Of a DNA stretch of 37,964 nt, positions 25,695 through 34,387 are shown piece by piece. Position 1 is the first letter of the stretch. Each line of letters starts with the position of its first letter. The position numbers were made by a program, and so were the translations under genes. The stretch is from Candidatus Micrarchaeota archaeon (lineage in GTDB: Archaea > Micrarchaeota > Micrarchaeia > Anstonellales > JAGGXE01): the NCBI GenBank assembly GCA_021163225.1, contig JAGGXE010000015.1, positions 1 to 37,964 on the forward strand, given 5' to 3'. The notes under the pieces were generated by a model. The model was not told where the DNA came from and ran no database searches. It saw only the letters and a list, made by a program, of their open reading frames with translations.

Positions 25695-27347
25695 TTACAT
25701 CATACCGCCTGCACCGGACATACCGCCCTCGCCGTATTCGTTGCCGCCTTCTTTACGTGTCCCTTTTGCGCTGATGATATCGTCGATCCTGAGTATCATG
25801 TTAGCCGCTTCAGTAGCACTGGCTATCGCCTGTTTCTTGACACGTGTCGGCTCGATTACGCCTATCTCCTTCATGTCACCGACCTTACCGCCGAACACAT
25901 CGATACCGAAGGTTTTACCATCCTTCTCCTTGTGTTTGCTGCGCAGGTTTACCAACGCGTCGATCGCATCCATACCGGTACTTTCGGCAAGCGTTCTGGG
26001 TACGATTTCTAATGCATCGGCAAAGGCCTGGATGGCCAACTGTTCCCTACCGCCGACTTCTACCGCATAATCTCTCAGTTTCTGTGCAAGTTCCACTTCG
26101 GTAGCACCACCGCCGTACACGTACGAACCGTCTTCGATAGCGCTTGCAACGGCACCGATGGCATCGACAAGCGCCCGTTCAACCTCGTTCACTACATGCT
26201 CTGTTCCGGCACGGGCAAATATCGTGACCGCCTTCGCATCCTTACATTCCTCTATGAATATCATCTCTTCGCCCGCTACCTTTCTCTCCTCCACAAGCCC
26301 TGCTTCGCCGAGGTCCTCTGGGCTCAGACCGTCGAGTGTTGAAACGATACGTCCGTGCGTCGCACGCGAGAGTTTCTCCATATCGGACTTCTTAACCCTG
26401 CGCACCGCCATGATACCTTCCTTAGCCAGGAAATGCTGGGCAAGGTCATCGATTCCTTTCTGACAGAACACCACATTCGCACCGCTCTTCTTGATCTTAT
26501 CGACCATCTCTTTTATCATCTTCTCCTCCTGTTGTAAGAAGGCATCCATCTGCTCAGGTGATGTGATGTTTATCCGTGCATCCATCTCAGTCTTCTCAAT
26601 CTCCAAAGGACAATCTAACAGCGCTATCTTTGCATTCTTTACACTCTTAGGCATACCCGAATGGACCACCTCTTTATCTATGACCACACCCTTGATCAGC
26701 ATTGTTTGTTTAACGCTTTCGCCGGGTTTCTTCTCGATCTTTATCAGGTCGGTATCGATGACGTATTTACCGTCCCTTTTCTCGGCAATCATTCTAACAG
26801 CGTCGACGATCAGTGAAGCGATGTACTCCTTGGAATCGCCGAGTCCCAACCCTTTAGAACTCATGGAGATCGCCGCGATCTTCTTCAGCGTTTCCACATC
26901 ATCCAAACTCACCGGGTTGGCAAGCTCATCTAACAACTGATCACATTTTGTTGCAGCCATCCTGTACCCTTTCGTTATAGTACTGGGATGGATGTTCTGA
27001 TCGAGGAGTTCCCCCGCATTCTTGAGCAGGTACCCTGCTACCAACACCGACGTGGTCGTCCCGTCACCCACCTCCTCATCCTGAGTTTTAGCGATCTCAA
27101 CCATAATCTTTGCCGCAGGATGTTCTACGTTCATCTCCTCCAGTATGGTTGCACCGTCGTTCGTAATCACTATGTCACCGAGTTCGCTGACTAGCATCTT
27201 ATCCATACCTTTAGGCCCGAGACTGGTACGTATGGCGTTTGCAACAGCGTACCCTATCATGATGTTCGTCCGTTGCGCATCCCGCCCGATGATCCGGGTT
27301 GCTCCCTCAGGTAATACAAGAACCTGTTGACCTTCCAACCTTGCCAT
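25695..27347 (-). CDS. thsA: Thermosome subunit (group II chaperonin)
   Basis: 550 residues from the ATG at 27347, chosen because GGGAGGTGG lies just upstream. A frame extension to 27365 adds only six residues. It is an ATP-driven, double-ring, cytosolic folding chamber. Signatures include [32 protein letters not shown] for ATP binding, and the usual C-terminal Gly/Met-rich repeat ([10 protein letters not shown]) that fills the chamber. It is the only chaperonin gene in the window. Whether the ring is homomeric cannot be told here. Confidence 0.96.
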   Translation of the reverse strand: MARLEGQQVLVLPEGATRIIGRDAQRTNIMIGYAVANAIRTSLGPKGMDKMLVSELGDIVITNDGATILEEMNVEHPAAKIMVEIAKTQDEEVGDGTTTSVLVAGYLLKNAGELLDQNIHPSTITKGYRMAATKCDQLLDELANPVSLDDVETLKKIAAISMSSKGLGLGDSKEYIASLIVDAVRMIAEKRDGKYVIDTDLIKIEKKPGESVKQTMLIKGVVIDKEVVHSGMPKSVKNAKIALLDCPLEIEKTEMDARINITSPEQMDAFLQQEEKMIKEMVDKIKKSGANVVFCQKGIDDLAQHFLAKEGIMAVRRVKKSDMEKLSRATHGRIVSTLDGLSPEDLGEAGLVEERKVAGEEMIFIEECKDAKAVTIFARAGTEHVVNEVERALVDAIGAVASAIEDGSYVYGGGATEVELAQKLRDYAVEVGGREQLAIQAFADALEIVPRTLAESTGMDAIDALVNLRSKHKEKDGKTFGIDVFGGKVGDMKEIGVIEPTRVKKQAIASATEAANMILRIDDIISAKGTRKEGGNEYGEGGMSGAGGMM

Positions 27348-27488
27348 GTTACCACCTCCCAACAAATTCGATCATGACACAAGATAACGACTAAATAGTA
27401 TAAGATTTACTAGATATAATAATTGACCGGGTAAAATTTAAAAATCATGTGGAGGAGTGAATTCAATAAATTGAAGAGGGTTAAACCC

Positions 27489-27785
27489 TCACTCATACCC
27501 TTCTAAAAACGAAGAAGACGGTTGAGCCAATACCTTTCTATCAACGATGATGTAATCACCGATGGACATTACCGCGCTGTATGGAACGAGAACCAACCCC
27601 TCCTCTTTCTGTAACTGTCTGACGGTTACACTGTCAGGGTTGGGTTCGAGCAGCAGGTTTTCAAGTTTACCAGTAGTTTCTTGAATATAAACATCAACGA
27701 GTTTGCCCAACTCTTCACCTTCGTTAGATACGACCTTCTTGCCAGCGAGTTGCTTTGCGATTACGAGCTTAACCGGTTTGGCCAT
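27489..27785 (-). CDS. PRC-barrel domain protein
   Basis: About 98 residues (MAKPVKLVIAKQLAGKKV). The pattern KKVVSNEGEELGKLVDVYIQ, a central E-x-x-G-x-L-E-N-L-L-L-E-P strand and a final VPYSAVMSIGDYIIVD match the small archaeal PRC-barrel proteins, a beta-barrel related to the RimM C-terminal domain and often linked to RNA or cell-division partners. GAGGTGATA precedes ATGs at 27788 and 27785, and the second has the better spacing. It is a single-gene unit, and about 140 bases of promoter sequence separate it from the divergent epimerase gene. Confidence 0.88.
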   Translation of the reverse strand: MAKPVKLVIAKQLAGKKVVSNEGEELGKLVDVYIQETTGKLENLLLEPNPDSVTVRQLQKEEGLVLVPYSAVMSIGDYIIVDRKVLAQPSSSFLEGYE

Positions 27786-27894
27786 CATTATCACCTCAAA
27801 TAGTTCTAACGTAATTATATTTAAATACCTTTCGTTTGATCCCGTTCTTATAGTGTTTGTGGACGAATCACGTCTGCCCGGCTGTTTACTAACT

Positions 27895-27904
27895 TTTTTA
27901 AATG
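27895..27904 (+). promoter_or_regulatory. TATA box for the epimerase gene
   Basis: TTTTTAAATG ends about 20 bases before the ATG at 27925, and no ribosome site intervenes. It is consistent with leaderless transcription from the start codon. Confidence 0.55.
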
Positions 27905-27924
27905 TCTGGTTGAAATATTTTCAC

Positions 27925-28902
27925 ATGCTGTTGGTAACAGGAATGACTGGGAGACTCGGCAGAGCGCTGTATCCGATGTTGAAAAGGAGGAAACTGAGGG
28001 TCATCGTACGTGATGCCACCGAATCGGTAATGTTCGACAGAAACGTCGATGTTAGGGTTGCTGATATAACCGATGAAGACGCCCTTATCAAAGCATGCGA
28101 AGGTGTGGAAACAGTCCTTCACATGGCATCGGTGGTCGACTATTCCGCGCCTCGTTCTCTGATGTATCACGTGAACGTAAACGGCACTAGGTATCTTCGA
28201 GATGCATGCCTATCGAACAACGTGAAGAATTTCATATACATAAGTTCCACCGCTGTCTACGGTAAACACGTATTCGGAAGAAGAATGACTAAACCTATAA
28301 AAGAAACCGCTAAATGTCAACCCACCGATTATTACGGGATGACTAAGATGTATGCAGAACGGTTGCTGACAGACGTTTCTGACGAACTGAACACGGTGAT
28401 ACTACGACCATCGATGATCTACGGTCCTGAATTCAAAGAAGGTTACGAGTATGTGGTCGGAAGGATAAAACAGGGAAAGATGCCGATAATAGGCAGGGGG
28501 AACAACCGCATTCCGATCGTGCATTCAAAGGATGTTGCAACAGCGATTGTGAAAGTCATCAGGACGGTCGGAAAGAAAGACGTCAGTGGAGTGTACAACC
28601 TTTCGGTTGAGACTCCGCTGACTCAGGAACAGTTGTACCGTATCGTTGCAAACACGTTGGGTGTGGAACCGCCGAAAAAACATATCCCCTTATGGAAGGC
28701 AAGGTTAATGCTCAGGATCGGCTCTCTGTTTAAAGGGTATGATTATGAAAGGATGAGGAACTATATAGATAAACTCTCATCCGACAGGGTGTACGATATA
28801 ACCAGGATGAAGAGGGTGTTCGGTTACAGACCGAAAATCGATTACAATGTAGGGATACGCGAGGTTGTAAAACTGTTGGACAAACAGGACCGTGCACTGT
28901 GA
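27925..28902 (+). CDS. NAD-dependent epimerase/dehydratase (extended SDR)
   Basis: 325 residues. The Rossmann signature VTGMTGRLG at the N-terminus binds NAD(P). The catalytic Tyr-x-x-x-Lys is YGMTK with the matching SSTAVYG serine segment, and LRPSMIYGP follows. Relatives act on nucleotide sugars or on steroid/isoprenoid substrates, and the substrate here cannot be read. The frame continues upstream, but the ATG at 27925 is the only start that puts the Rossmann strand at the N-terminus, and it lies right behind a TATA box. It is followed after nine bases by GGGP synthase, so the two may be co-transcribed. Confidence 0.88.
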   Translation: MLLVTGMTGRLGRALYPMLKRRKLRVIVRDATESVMFDRNVDVRVADITDEDALIKACEGVETVLHMASVVDYSAPRSLMYHVNVNGTRYLRDACLSNNVKNFIYISSTAVYGKHVFGRRMTKPIKETAKCQPTDYYGMTKMYAERLLTDVSDELNTVILRPSMIYGPEFKEGYEYVVGRIKQGKMPIIGRGNNRIPIVHSKDVATAIVKVIRTVGKKDVSGVYNLSVETPLTQEQLYRIVANTLGVEPPKKHIPLWKARLMLRIGSLFKGYDYERMRNYIDKLSSDRVYDITRMKRVFGYRPKIDYNVGIREVVKLLDKQDRAL

Positions 28903-28911
28903 GGTGATAGA

Positions 28912-29673
28912 ATGAAAGTTAAAGAGTATATAGTTAATGAACTGGAAAATAAGGGGGCGTTGTTCTTTGCGGTGATCGACCCGATAGATTACGCATCGCC
29001 GGACGACGCCGTCAACGCAGGAAAGACCGCCTATGAAAACGGTGCTGACGCAGTTCTGATAGGAGGGAGTATAGGAGTCCAAGGGATGCTGCTGGAACAC
29101 GTTTCGCAGAGAATAAAAGAGGAGATAGACATTCCGTTGATACTGTTCCCCGGGAATCTTGCCACGCTAACCCCGAATGCAGATGCCGTCTATTTCATGA
29201 CCTTGTTGAACAGCAGAAATCCCTATTGGATATCCCAGGTTCAGACGTTGGCCGCACCGGTAATAAAGATGATGAAGATAGAGACGTTACCGGTAGGTTA
29301 CATCGTCGTCGAACCGGGAGGGTCGGTCGGATGGGTAGGCGACGCCAATCTCGTCCCGAGGAATAAACCTAAGATCGCGGCCGCGCTTGCAACAGCGGCT
29401 GAACTGATGGGTAACCAATACGTACTGACGGATGCTGGGTCCAACCCCGTTAATGGGCATATCCCTCTGGAAATGGTCGGAATGGTCTCCAGGGCTATAA
29501 GCGTACCCTATATCGTTGCCGGAGGGATCAGAACTCCGGAAGACGCTGAAAACATTGTTAAATCCGGGGCGGACATCATCCAGGTTGGTACGATGTTCGA
29601 ATCTGAATCGAGCAGACAACGAATCAGCGATATGATAAAAACGGTTCACAAGACCGGCAAATCACGGATATAA
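28912..29673 (+). CDS. Geranylgeranylglyceryl phosphate synthase
   Basis: 253 residues. It joins geranylgeranyl diphosphate to sn-glycerol-1-phosphate, the first committed step of archaeal ether lipids. Family marks are FAVIDPIDY near the start, ADAVLIGGSIGVQG, LFPGN, YIVVEPGGSVGWVGDA and the C-terminal phosphate-binding VAGGIRTPEDA and GADIIQVGT of the TIM barrel. GAGGTGATAGA precedes the ATG. Its presence says the cell can make at least this step of membrane lipid synthesis. Confidence 0.95.
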   Translation: MKVKEYIVNELENKGALFFAVIDPIDYASPDDAVNAGKTAYENGADAVLIGGSIGVQGMLLEHVSQRIKEEIDIPLILFPGNLATLTPNADAVYFMTLLNSRNPYWISQVQTLAAPVIKMMKIETLPVGYIVVEPGGSVGWVGDANLVPRNKPKIAAALATAAELMGNQYVLTDAGSNPVNGHIPLEMVGMVSRAISVPYIVAGGIRTPEDAENIVKSGADIIQVGTMFESESSRQRISDMIKTVHKTGKSRI

Positions 29674-29675
29674 TC

Positions 29676-29685
29676 ATTTATAAAT
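29676..29685 (+). promoter_or_regulatory. TATA box for ferredoxin
   Basis: ATTTATAAAT begins three bases after the GGGP synthase stop and about 40 bases before the ferredoxin ATG. GGGTGG at 29707-29712 is the probable ribosome site. Confidence 0.5.
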
Positions 29686-29717
29686 GTTTATGAAGATGTG
29701 TAGGATGGGTGGCTCAG

Positions 29718-29906
29718 ATGAAGGTAACTGTTGATAAGAACCTATGTATAGGATGCGGAGTATGTGCAGCATTGTGTCCAGATATCTTCGAACTCGGCCC
29801 GGACAACAAGTCCCATGTAAAAGACGGGGACCATTCAAGTTCCGCGGAATGCGCAAAGAAGGCTGCTAACGCATGTCCGGTAGCCGCCATTCATATAGAA
29901 GAATGA
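29718..29906 (+). CDS. Small [4Fe-4S] ferredoxin
   Basis: 62 residues from the ATG at 29718. A GTG three codons upstream is less likely. The motif C-I-G-C-G-V-C-A-A-L-C-P and a later C-A-K-K-A-A-N-A-C-P give one cluster site plus a spare cysteine pair, the arrangement of single-cluster hyperthermophile-type ferredoxins such as that of Pyrococcus, where the extra pair can form a disulfide. It is a soluble one-electron carrier. The acidic surface is typical. No redox partner gene is adjacent. Confidence 0.92.
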   Translation: MKVTVDKNLCIGCGVCAALCPDIFELGPDNKSHVKDGDHSSSAECAKKAANACPVAAIHIEE

Positions 29907-29913
29907 AAGAATG

Positions 29914-29944
29914 TCTTTTCTTTTTCTCGTTTTATTCTTTTTTT
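29914..29944 (+). terminator. Poly-T terminator after ferredoxin
   Basis: A run of TCTTTTCTTTTTCTCG and TTTTATTCTTTTTTTC follows the ferredoxin stop and fills the short convergent gap to ftsY. It is a typical archaeal T-tract terminator. Confidence 0.6.
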
Positions 29945-29947
29945 CGC

Positions 29948-31138
29948 TCAGGAGATGATGTTGTCAACGATACGTTGAGGTGAGAAAGGTTCCAGAGCGT
30001 CATAGTTTTGACCGATACCCACATAGATTATGGGTTTACCAGTTGCCCGACGTACCGATAACGCGGTCCCTCCCTTAACATCGCAATCCAGTTTTGTAAG
30101 GATAACACCGTCGATAGGAACCGCTTCATCAAACCCTTTTATCTGTTCGATTATCGCGTTACCGACCAGACTCTCACCGACGAATATGACATAATCCGCC
30201 TGTGACACACGTTTTATTTTACGCAACTGTTGAACAAGGTTCTTGTTTGTATCCTGTCTACCGGCAGTGTCCACAAGCACCACATCTATACCCTTAGATT
30301 TAGCATAGTTAACCGCATCGTAGGCAACGGAAGCGGGGTCGGCACCGTAACTCTTAGCGATCACAGGTATACCAAGTTTTTCACCGTGAACCTTCAGCTG
30401 TTCTATGGCTGCCGCACGGAAGGTATCAGACGCAGCCATCACCACGGTCAACCCGTTATTCTTGAGAAGATAGGCAACCTTAGCAATAGTGGTAGTCTTA
30501 CCTACACCATTGGGTCCGACGAACATGATGACTACTGGACGTTTCCCCAGTTCTTTAACAAAAGATGGTAAGGAGAATCCAGGTTGTTCGCCTAATACGG
30601 CGAGCAGAGATTCACGTATGGCTTCTCTGACCTCCTCTTCGATACGGTCCTTACGTATCGGTTTATTCAACAACCTCTCCTTGATCTCGGCGACGAGTTC
30701 TTCCGCCACCTCGTAAGCCACGTCACCTTCCAGCAGGGACAACTCGAGTTCGTCCAAAACGTCCTCGATATCCTTTTCGGAGAGACGGATCTCACGTGAG
30801 GCTATCGTTTTAACCTTTGTAATCAAAGAGAGACGGACCTGCGGTTTCTTCCGTTCTTTCCCGCCCCTTTTCTTCCCCAACGGTTCACTCCTCCCTATAG
30901 GTTCTGTAATCTGCGGTTCTTCCCCCGCCTTCTCGGGAGAGACCGATGGTTCAGGCGTTTCCGCAACATCCTTACCGGTTAACTCGGTCTCGACCTCCGC
31001 ACCCAGACCGGTATCCGAAGGACCGACGGTCTCCTCTATCTGTTCTGCGGGTTCGGTCGTGACAGTATCCTCTGAATCGGCATGTTTCTTCAGGCTGGAA
31101 ACAAACTCTTTAACCTTCTTTTTAAGGAACCCGAACAT
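29948..31138 (-). CDS. ftsY: Signal recognition particle receptor FtsY
   Basis: About 396 residues. An acidic, Pro/Glu-rich linker (about 20-110) precedes the N domain and the GTPase G domain: GPNGVGKTTTIAK (P-loop), SDTFRAAAIEQL, VDTAGRQDTNKN and LTKLDCDVKGG, ending in the family's GIGQNYDALEPFSP. It docks SRP-ribosome complexes at the membrane. I prefer the ATG at 31138 (MFGFLKKKVKEF). A GTG at 31147 would overlap the prefoldin stop. It is last in the S19e operon, the usual archaeal location. Confidence 0.95.
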   Translation of the reverse strand: MFGFLKKKVKEFVSSLKKHADSEDTVTTEPAEQIEETVGPSDTGLGAEVETELTGKDVAETPEPSVSPEKAGEEPQITEPIGRSEPLGKKRGGKERKKPQVRLSLITKVKTIASREIRLSEKDIEDVLDELELSLLEGDVAYEVAEELVAEIKERLLNKPIRKDRIEEEVREAIRESLLAVLGEQPGFSLPSFVKELGKRPVVIMFVGPNGVGKTTTIAKVAYLLKNNGLTVVMAASDTFRAAAIEQLKVHGEKLGIPVIAKSYGADPASVAYDAVNYAKSKGIDVVLVDTAGRQDTNKNLVQQLRKIKRVSQADYVIFVGESLVGNAIIEQIKGFDEAVPIDGVILTKLDCDVKGGTALSVRRATGKPIIYVGIGQNYDALEPFSPQRIVDNIIS

Positions 31139-31143
31139 CGTCT

Positions 31144-31500
31144 TCACTCATCAGAATTCATACTCCTCAACTTATCAACTACGGCGTTCAGGTTCTGACT
31201 CAGCACCTGAACATGTTTAACTTCTAAGTCCACGATCCTGTTGAGATGTTCAACGAGTTCATCTTTGCGCTTCTTTACCATGTATCCGCCGCCGACAGGA
31301 ACTATGAACGTGTCCGGGTCAGTAACCTTGGCATGTCCGTAGACGAGCCTGCCGACAGGAAAAAGTATATTCTGTTCCTTCATCGTTCGCACCGCCTCGA
31401 TCGTTACAATAAGGTCCTGAAGGAACGCCTCCCTTTGTTCGATCTCGTGCTGGATCTGCAACCCGTACATTTCATACATCTTCCTCTGATCATCCTTCAT
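31144..31500 (-). CDS. pfdA: Prefoldin alpha subunit
   Basis: 118 residues forming two long coiled-coil helices around a central beta hairpin (ILFPVGRLVYGHAKV to FIVPVGGGYMVKKR), the alpha-type layout. Prefoldin holds unfolded proteins and passes them to the thermosome, which is also in this window. It lies one base after the LX gene and ends next to ftsY, the standard archaeal order. Confidence 0.93.
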   Translation of the reverse strand: MKDDQRKMYEMYGLQIQHEIEQREAFLQDLIVTIEAVRTMKEQNILFPVGRLVYGHAKVTDPDTFIVPVGGGYMVKKRKDELVEHLNRIVDLEVKHVQVLSQNLNAVVDKLRSMNSDE

Positions 31501-31501
31501 C

Positions 31502-31687
31502 TCATGACACCTCTTCCTTTTTTACAACCTGTTCTATCTTAACTTCGGTTCTGCGTATCCCGTGTTGTGCACCCAACAGCGAATACACCAACTCTTTTGC
31601 GTGTTTCTCACTTTTTGCATCGACAACCTTGACGAACGGTCTTTTTTCAGAACCCAAACGCATCACACCTTTAACTTCGTAGAACAT
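31502..31687 (-). CDS. rpl18a: 50S ribosomal protein LX (L18a/L20a)
   Basis: 61 residues from the ATG at 31687 (MFYEVKGVMRLG). GGGGTGATC precedes it, and the frame's five extra upstream codons overlap aIF6. The F-x-V-x-G-x-M sheet start, KPF-like RPFVKVVDAKSEKHAKELVYS and the SLLGAQHGIRRTEVKI end are typical. Family members are about 60-80 residues. It lies between aIF6 and prefoldin, as usual. Confidence 0.92.
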   Translation of the reverse strand: MFYEVKGVMRLGSEKRPFVKVVDAKSEKHAKELVYSLLGAQHGIRRTEVKIEQVVKKEEVS

Positions 31688-31691
31688 CCGA

Positions 31692-32357
31692 TCACCCCTC
31701 AATATCCAACCCTTCCATCAACCGTTGCACTTCGATACCGGAAGTAAACATCCCTGTCACAATACCGAACGAATTGGCAATCACACCTATACCTACAAAA
31801 GGTGAACCCATGTTCACGGTACCGTTGATACCTTTGACATGTAATATTTCCTCCACCTCTTTTAAAACTTCTGGTGGAACGTCGTTATGGATAACAAACC
31901 CTTTGTTCGTAACCGCACACATCGTCCCTACGGTCTTATAATCCATTATCCTGTAAGGCACGAGTTCTATTCCGAGCACGTCCTCGAACCTCTTCAGTTC
32001 TTCCCTTTCAAACTCCTCGTTAACAATACCTCCTTTATCGTTCACAGCCATACACAGACCCATAGAAGTCAAGACGCTTTTACTTCGGTAGACGTTCAAC
32101 CCGGTTTTTTTGAAGAGGTTGACCTCACCATCGGTTGCAATATGGGGAAGGATTATCCCGTTGTCGTTCATTGCCACGTACACGCCTATAAGACGTGAAC
32201 CGTCTACAGAACCTGCAACCACTTCAACGTTCAACGCTTCTATGGACCTCTTAAACTTTTCGGGCATATCCTTAGGCACCACTACGAATTTATCATTAGC
32301 CTTTGCAAATATGCCAACAAATTCGTTACCGTAGAAGGTGGTCTTTGCTACTCCCAT
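31692..32357 (-). CDS. eif6: Translation initiation factor aIF6
   Basis: 221 residues, the usual length. It is the ribosome anti-association factor on the large subunit. The fivefold pseudo-symmetric pentein repeats can be followed through recurring G-V-Y-V-A-M-N-D-N-G-like, C-M-A-V-N-D-K-G-G and C-A-V-T-N-K-G segments, and the IGVYVAMNDNGIILP stretch is characteristic. The gene overlaps the frame of LX slightly and belongs to the S19e-FtsY operon. Confidence 0.95.
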   Translation of the reverse strand: MGVAKTTFYGNEFVGIFAKANDKFVVVPKDMPEKFKRSIEALNVEVVAGSVDGSRLIGVYVAMNDNGIILPHIATDGEVNLFKKTGLNVYRSKSVLTSMGLCMAVNDKGGIVNEEFEREELKRFEDVLGIELVPYRIMDYKTVGTMCAVTNKGFVIHNDVPPEVLKEVEEILHVKGINGTVNMGSPFVGIGVIANSFGIVTGMFTSGIEVQRLMEGLDIEG

Positions 32358-32385
32358 TCCTTGCTCTCCCCGCTATGAAACATCC

Positions 32386-32826
32386 TTATTTTCTGTCCTT
32401 CGCTTCTTCCGACGACCTCTTTTTTTGTTTTTCTTTAGACCCTTCTGACGACTCTTTCTTTGACACCGCCTTCTTTTCACCCTGTTTCTTCTCAGATTTC
32501 TCCTCGCCCTCTTTCGTACTTTTCTTCTCCTTCTCTTTCTTTGTCTGTTTTTCCTCCTTGATCACAGTAACCTCTTCATCCAGCGTGTAGACATAGACCC
32601 TTCCTTCATGACGCACTACCTTGACCTTCACCTTTCTTGGCGGTTTCTGTATACCGTGGCGCCAGACCTCTGCATTAACATTGTTGCTCAACCTGACATG
32701 GTCGATATCGGTTTTCATATGACGGGATACGAACCGTTTGATAAAACTGACCGCCTTCTTACTCCTTACACTTCTGGGATAATCGTAAACCTTTCCCAAA
32801 GGAATAGTATAAACACGTTCATCCAT
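32386..32826 (-). CDS. rpl31e: 50S ribosomal protein L31e with Lys/Glu-rich extension
   Basis: 146 residues. Residues 1-90 are the complete L31e fold (ERVYTIPLGKVYDYPRSVR, RLSNNVNAEVWRHGIQKPPRKVKV). The remaining 55 residues are almost only Lys, Glu, Ser and Gln. Archaeal L31e normally stops near residue 90, so the tail is an addition, compositionally similar to the tail of RpoF in this window. It lies between L39e and aIF6 with short gaps. Confidence 0.93.
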   Translation of the reverse strand: MDERVYTIPLGKVYDYPRSVRSKKAVSFIKRFVSRHMKTDIDHVRLSNNVNAEVWRHGIQKPPRKVKVKVVRHEGRVYVYTLDEEVTVIKEEKQTKKEKEKKSTKEGEEKSEKKQGEKKAVSKKESSEGSKEKQKKRSSEEAKDRK

Positions 32827-32839
32827 AACACATCACCTT

Positions 32840-33016
32840 CTAATTTTTCTTAAGTTTTGTCTGCATCTTTATCTTTCTTCTTCTCCAATTTCTCTGTCTG
32901 CTGTTCGTCATAACCTTCCGGTTCGTTTTCGCGACTACGAACACCGGTACACGCCTGTTCTGACGTTTTGCTTTCACAACGAACATCTTTTCTTTTTCGG
33001 ATTTTATACTACCCAT
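32840..33016 (-). CDS. rpl39e: 50S ribosomal protein L39e
   Basis: About 58 residues from the ATG at 33016 (MGSIKSEKEKM), with GGTGG shortly upstream. Family hallmarks are QNRRVPVFVVAKTNRKVMTN and the RNWRRRKIK end. The usual protein is 51 residues, so this one carries a few extra basic residues (MQTKLKKN) at the C-terminus. It lines the nascent-chain exit tunnel. It lies between the PDCD5-like gene and L31e. Confidence 0.92.
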   Translation of the reverse strand: MGSIKSEKEKMFVVKAKRQNRRVPVFVVAKTNRKVMTNSRQRNWRRRKIKMQTKLKKN

Positions 33017-33034
33017 ACAAACCACCATCTCTCT

Positions 33035-33361
33035 TCATTTCCGTTTGATTATTATCCTCGGTTCCCTCCTCTGAGTAAGGTTTTTCAGCAGGTTCAACAG
33101 TTCCGCATCGGTCAGTTTCCGGTTCATCTTCGGCCCATACATTGATATGAGGTTGACCACTTGGTAATACCTCTCCCTGTTGGAGAGTTTAACGTTCATC
33201 AACCTTTCATAGGCGTTCGGTTCCAGATATTTTCTGGCAATAGCATCCATCTTTGCTTCCAATGCAGCCTGCTCCTGAAGTTTGGCATACGCCTCCTCCA
33301 ACCGTTTTCTACGGATCTCCTCGATATCCTGGTCTTCGGTCATCTTTTCCACCGGTTTCAT
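33035..33361 (-). CDS. PDCD5-like DNA-binding protein
   Basis: 108 residues. A long N-terminal charged helix (EEIRRKRLEEAYAKLQEQA) is followed by a three-helix bundle with the family segment RKYLEPNAYERLMNVKLSN and a basic end (REPRIIIKRK). The archaeal members of this family bind DNA and are encoded next to S19e, as here. The role is poorly defined. Its start codon overlaps the S19e stop by one base (TAATG). Confidence 0.92.
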   Translation of the reverse strand: MKPVEKMTEDQDIEEIRRKRLEEAYAKLQEQAALEAKMDAIARKYLEPNAYERLMNVKLSNRERYYQVVNLISMYGPKMNRKLTDAELLNLLKNLTQRREPRIIIKRK

Positions 33362-33786
33362 TATTTCGCTTTCTTCTCGTTGAACACTTCATAAGCGGTA
33401 TTATCGAGCAGGGACCTTCCCTTCGGAGTTAGTACCCTACCTACCTTTTCCTTTTTTATAAGTTCGTACTTCTCAAGCATCTGTAAACCGCGCCTTATTA
33501 TCGCACCGCCTGCTTTATAATGATGTTCTTTTTTCCTTCCCCTATTCTTTCTACCGCCGTAATGGGTCCTGAGACTGTTAACACCCACCCTTCCTTTAAT
33601 GTATGCCTGTCTCAGCATCGAAGCCAACCTCAGATACCAAAAATCCTTCTGTTGAGGTCTTCTCTCGGCGTGAGCACCTGATTTAACGTACAACAAAAAC
33701 TCAGGTTTCGGGATACCCATTGCCTTGAGTTTCTCGGCAGTTTTCTGTATCAGGTCGTTTGGAGGGACATCATAAACAGTAACCAT
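33361..33786 (-). CDS. rps19e: 30S ribosomal protein S19e
   Basis: 141 residues, normal length. It starts MVTVYDVPPNDLI and has the winged-helix core with KDFWYLRLASMLRQAYIKG and GRKNRGRKKEHHYKAGG, then a GAIIRRGLQMLEK helix and GRVLTPKGRSLLD. It is the first gene of the minus-strand translation operon that ends with ftsY. Confidence 0.95.
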   Translation of the reverse strand: MVTVYDVPPNDLIQKTAEKLKAMGIPKPEFLLYVKSGAHAERRPQQKDFWYLRLASMLRQAYIKGRVGVNSLRTHYGGRKNRGRKKEHHYKAGGAIIRRGLQMLEKYELIKKEKVGRVLTPKGRSLLDNTAYEVFNEKKAK

Positions 33787-33968
33787 TTTACCACCTCTTT
33801 CTCAACATATCTGAACGAACCTGGTTGACCTTTGTAAAACCGGGACAACGGTCCAGTCCTGGCTGGAATCCTTATATTTAAATGAGGATGCCTGTTTAAA
33901 AACCTTTCTTATCAACTTCACAACCATTATTAAATAGTATACGCCAAACTTAGAAAGGTGGATGAAAG
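33787..33968. promoter_or_regulatory. Divergent promoter region, S19e operon and Cys-less thioredoxin-fold gene
   Basis: On the minus strand CATTTAAATATAAG (33884-33871) is a good TATA box and would give S19e a leader of about 60 bases. On the plus strand ATTATTAAATAGTAT (33926-33940) would start transcription near 33965. AAGGTGGATGAA (about 33955-33965) is the ribosome site for the ATG at 33969. Confidence 0.55.
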
Positions 33969-34316
33969 ATGGATAACGATGTAAAGAACAGCCATTTTAA
34001 AAGGTTGATAAATACTCTGGAGAGGGTCGGCACACACGTTAATATAGAGATCATATATTCAGAGCATGACCTCAATGAATCACCGCGGTTCGTGCAGAAC
34101 CTTTCACGCCTATCCGACAGGATAAAAGTCACCACTATATATCTCATGGGAGAAGAACTTGAGGAACTGATGGAAGAATTGGAAACCGTCGATACACCGA
34201 TCGTACTCATCAACGGACAGGTCAGTTTCATAGGCGAACCCAGTGAAAAGGAACTGGTGGACAAAATACTGAGCATGGTAGATAAAAACAGAGAACAATT
34301 TACAAGATACATGTAG
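33969..34316 (+). CDS. Thioredoxin-fold protein lacking cysteines
   Basis: 115 residues. The secondary-structure pattern and the end (VDTPIVLINGQVSFIGEPSE then ELVDKILSMV) match the second half of glutaredoxin/thioredoxin folds, including the cis-Pro position after Thr. No cysteine exists anywhere, so it cannot be a redox enzyme of the usual type. It may be a scaffold or sensor. It is divergent from S19e and 81 bases before the endA start. The fold call is inference. Confidence 0.65.
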   Translation: MDNDVKNSHFKRLINTLERVGTHVNIEIIYSEHDLNESPRFVQNLSRLSDRIKVTTIYLMGEELEELMEELETVDTPIVLINGQVSFIGEPSEKELVDKILSMVDKNREQFTRYM

Positions 34317-34318
34317 GT

Positions 34319-34349
34319 AGGTTGAAATGTGGTAGATATGCCTCTGGAG
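34319..34349 (+). repeat. 31-bp direct repeat, copy 1
   Basis: Identical to 34388-34418 over 31 bases, offset 69. This copy starts two bases after the stop of the thioredoxin-fold gene and contains an ATG (34338) that opens an 18-codon reading frame ending at 34394. Confidence 0.95.
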
Positions 34350-34387
34350 TTAAGTTCCGGTATTACTGCCAAGATCCCTGCCGGCAC

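Noticed and set aside
29374-29381. GCGGCCGC palindrome in the GGGP synthase gene
   Set aside because: It is an eight-base self-complementary word with no loop. It is expected by chance and does not match the longer stem-loops.
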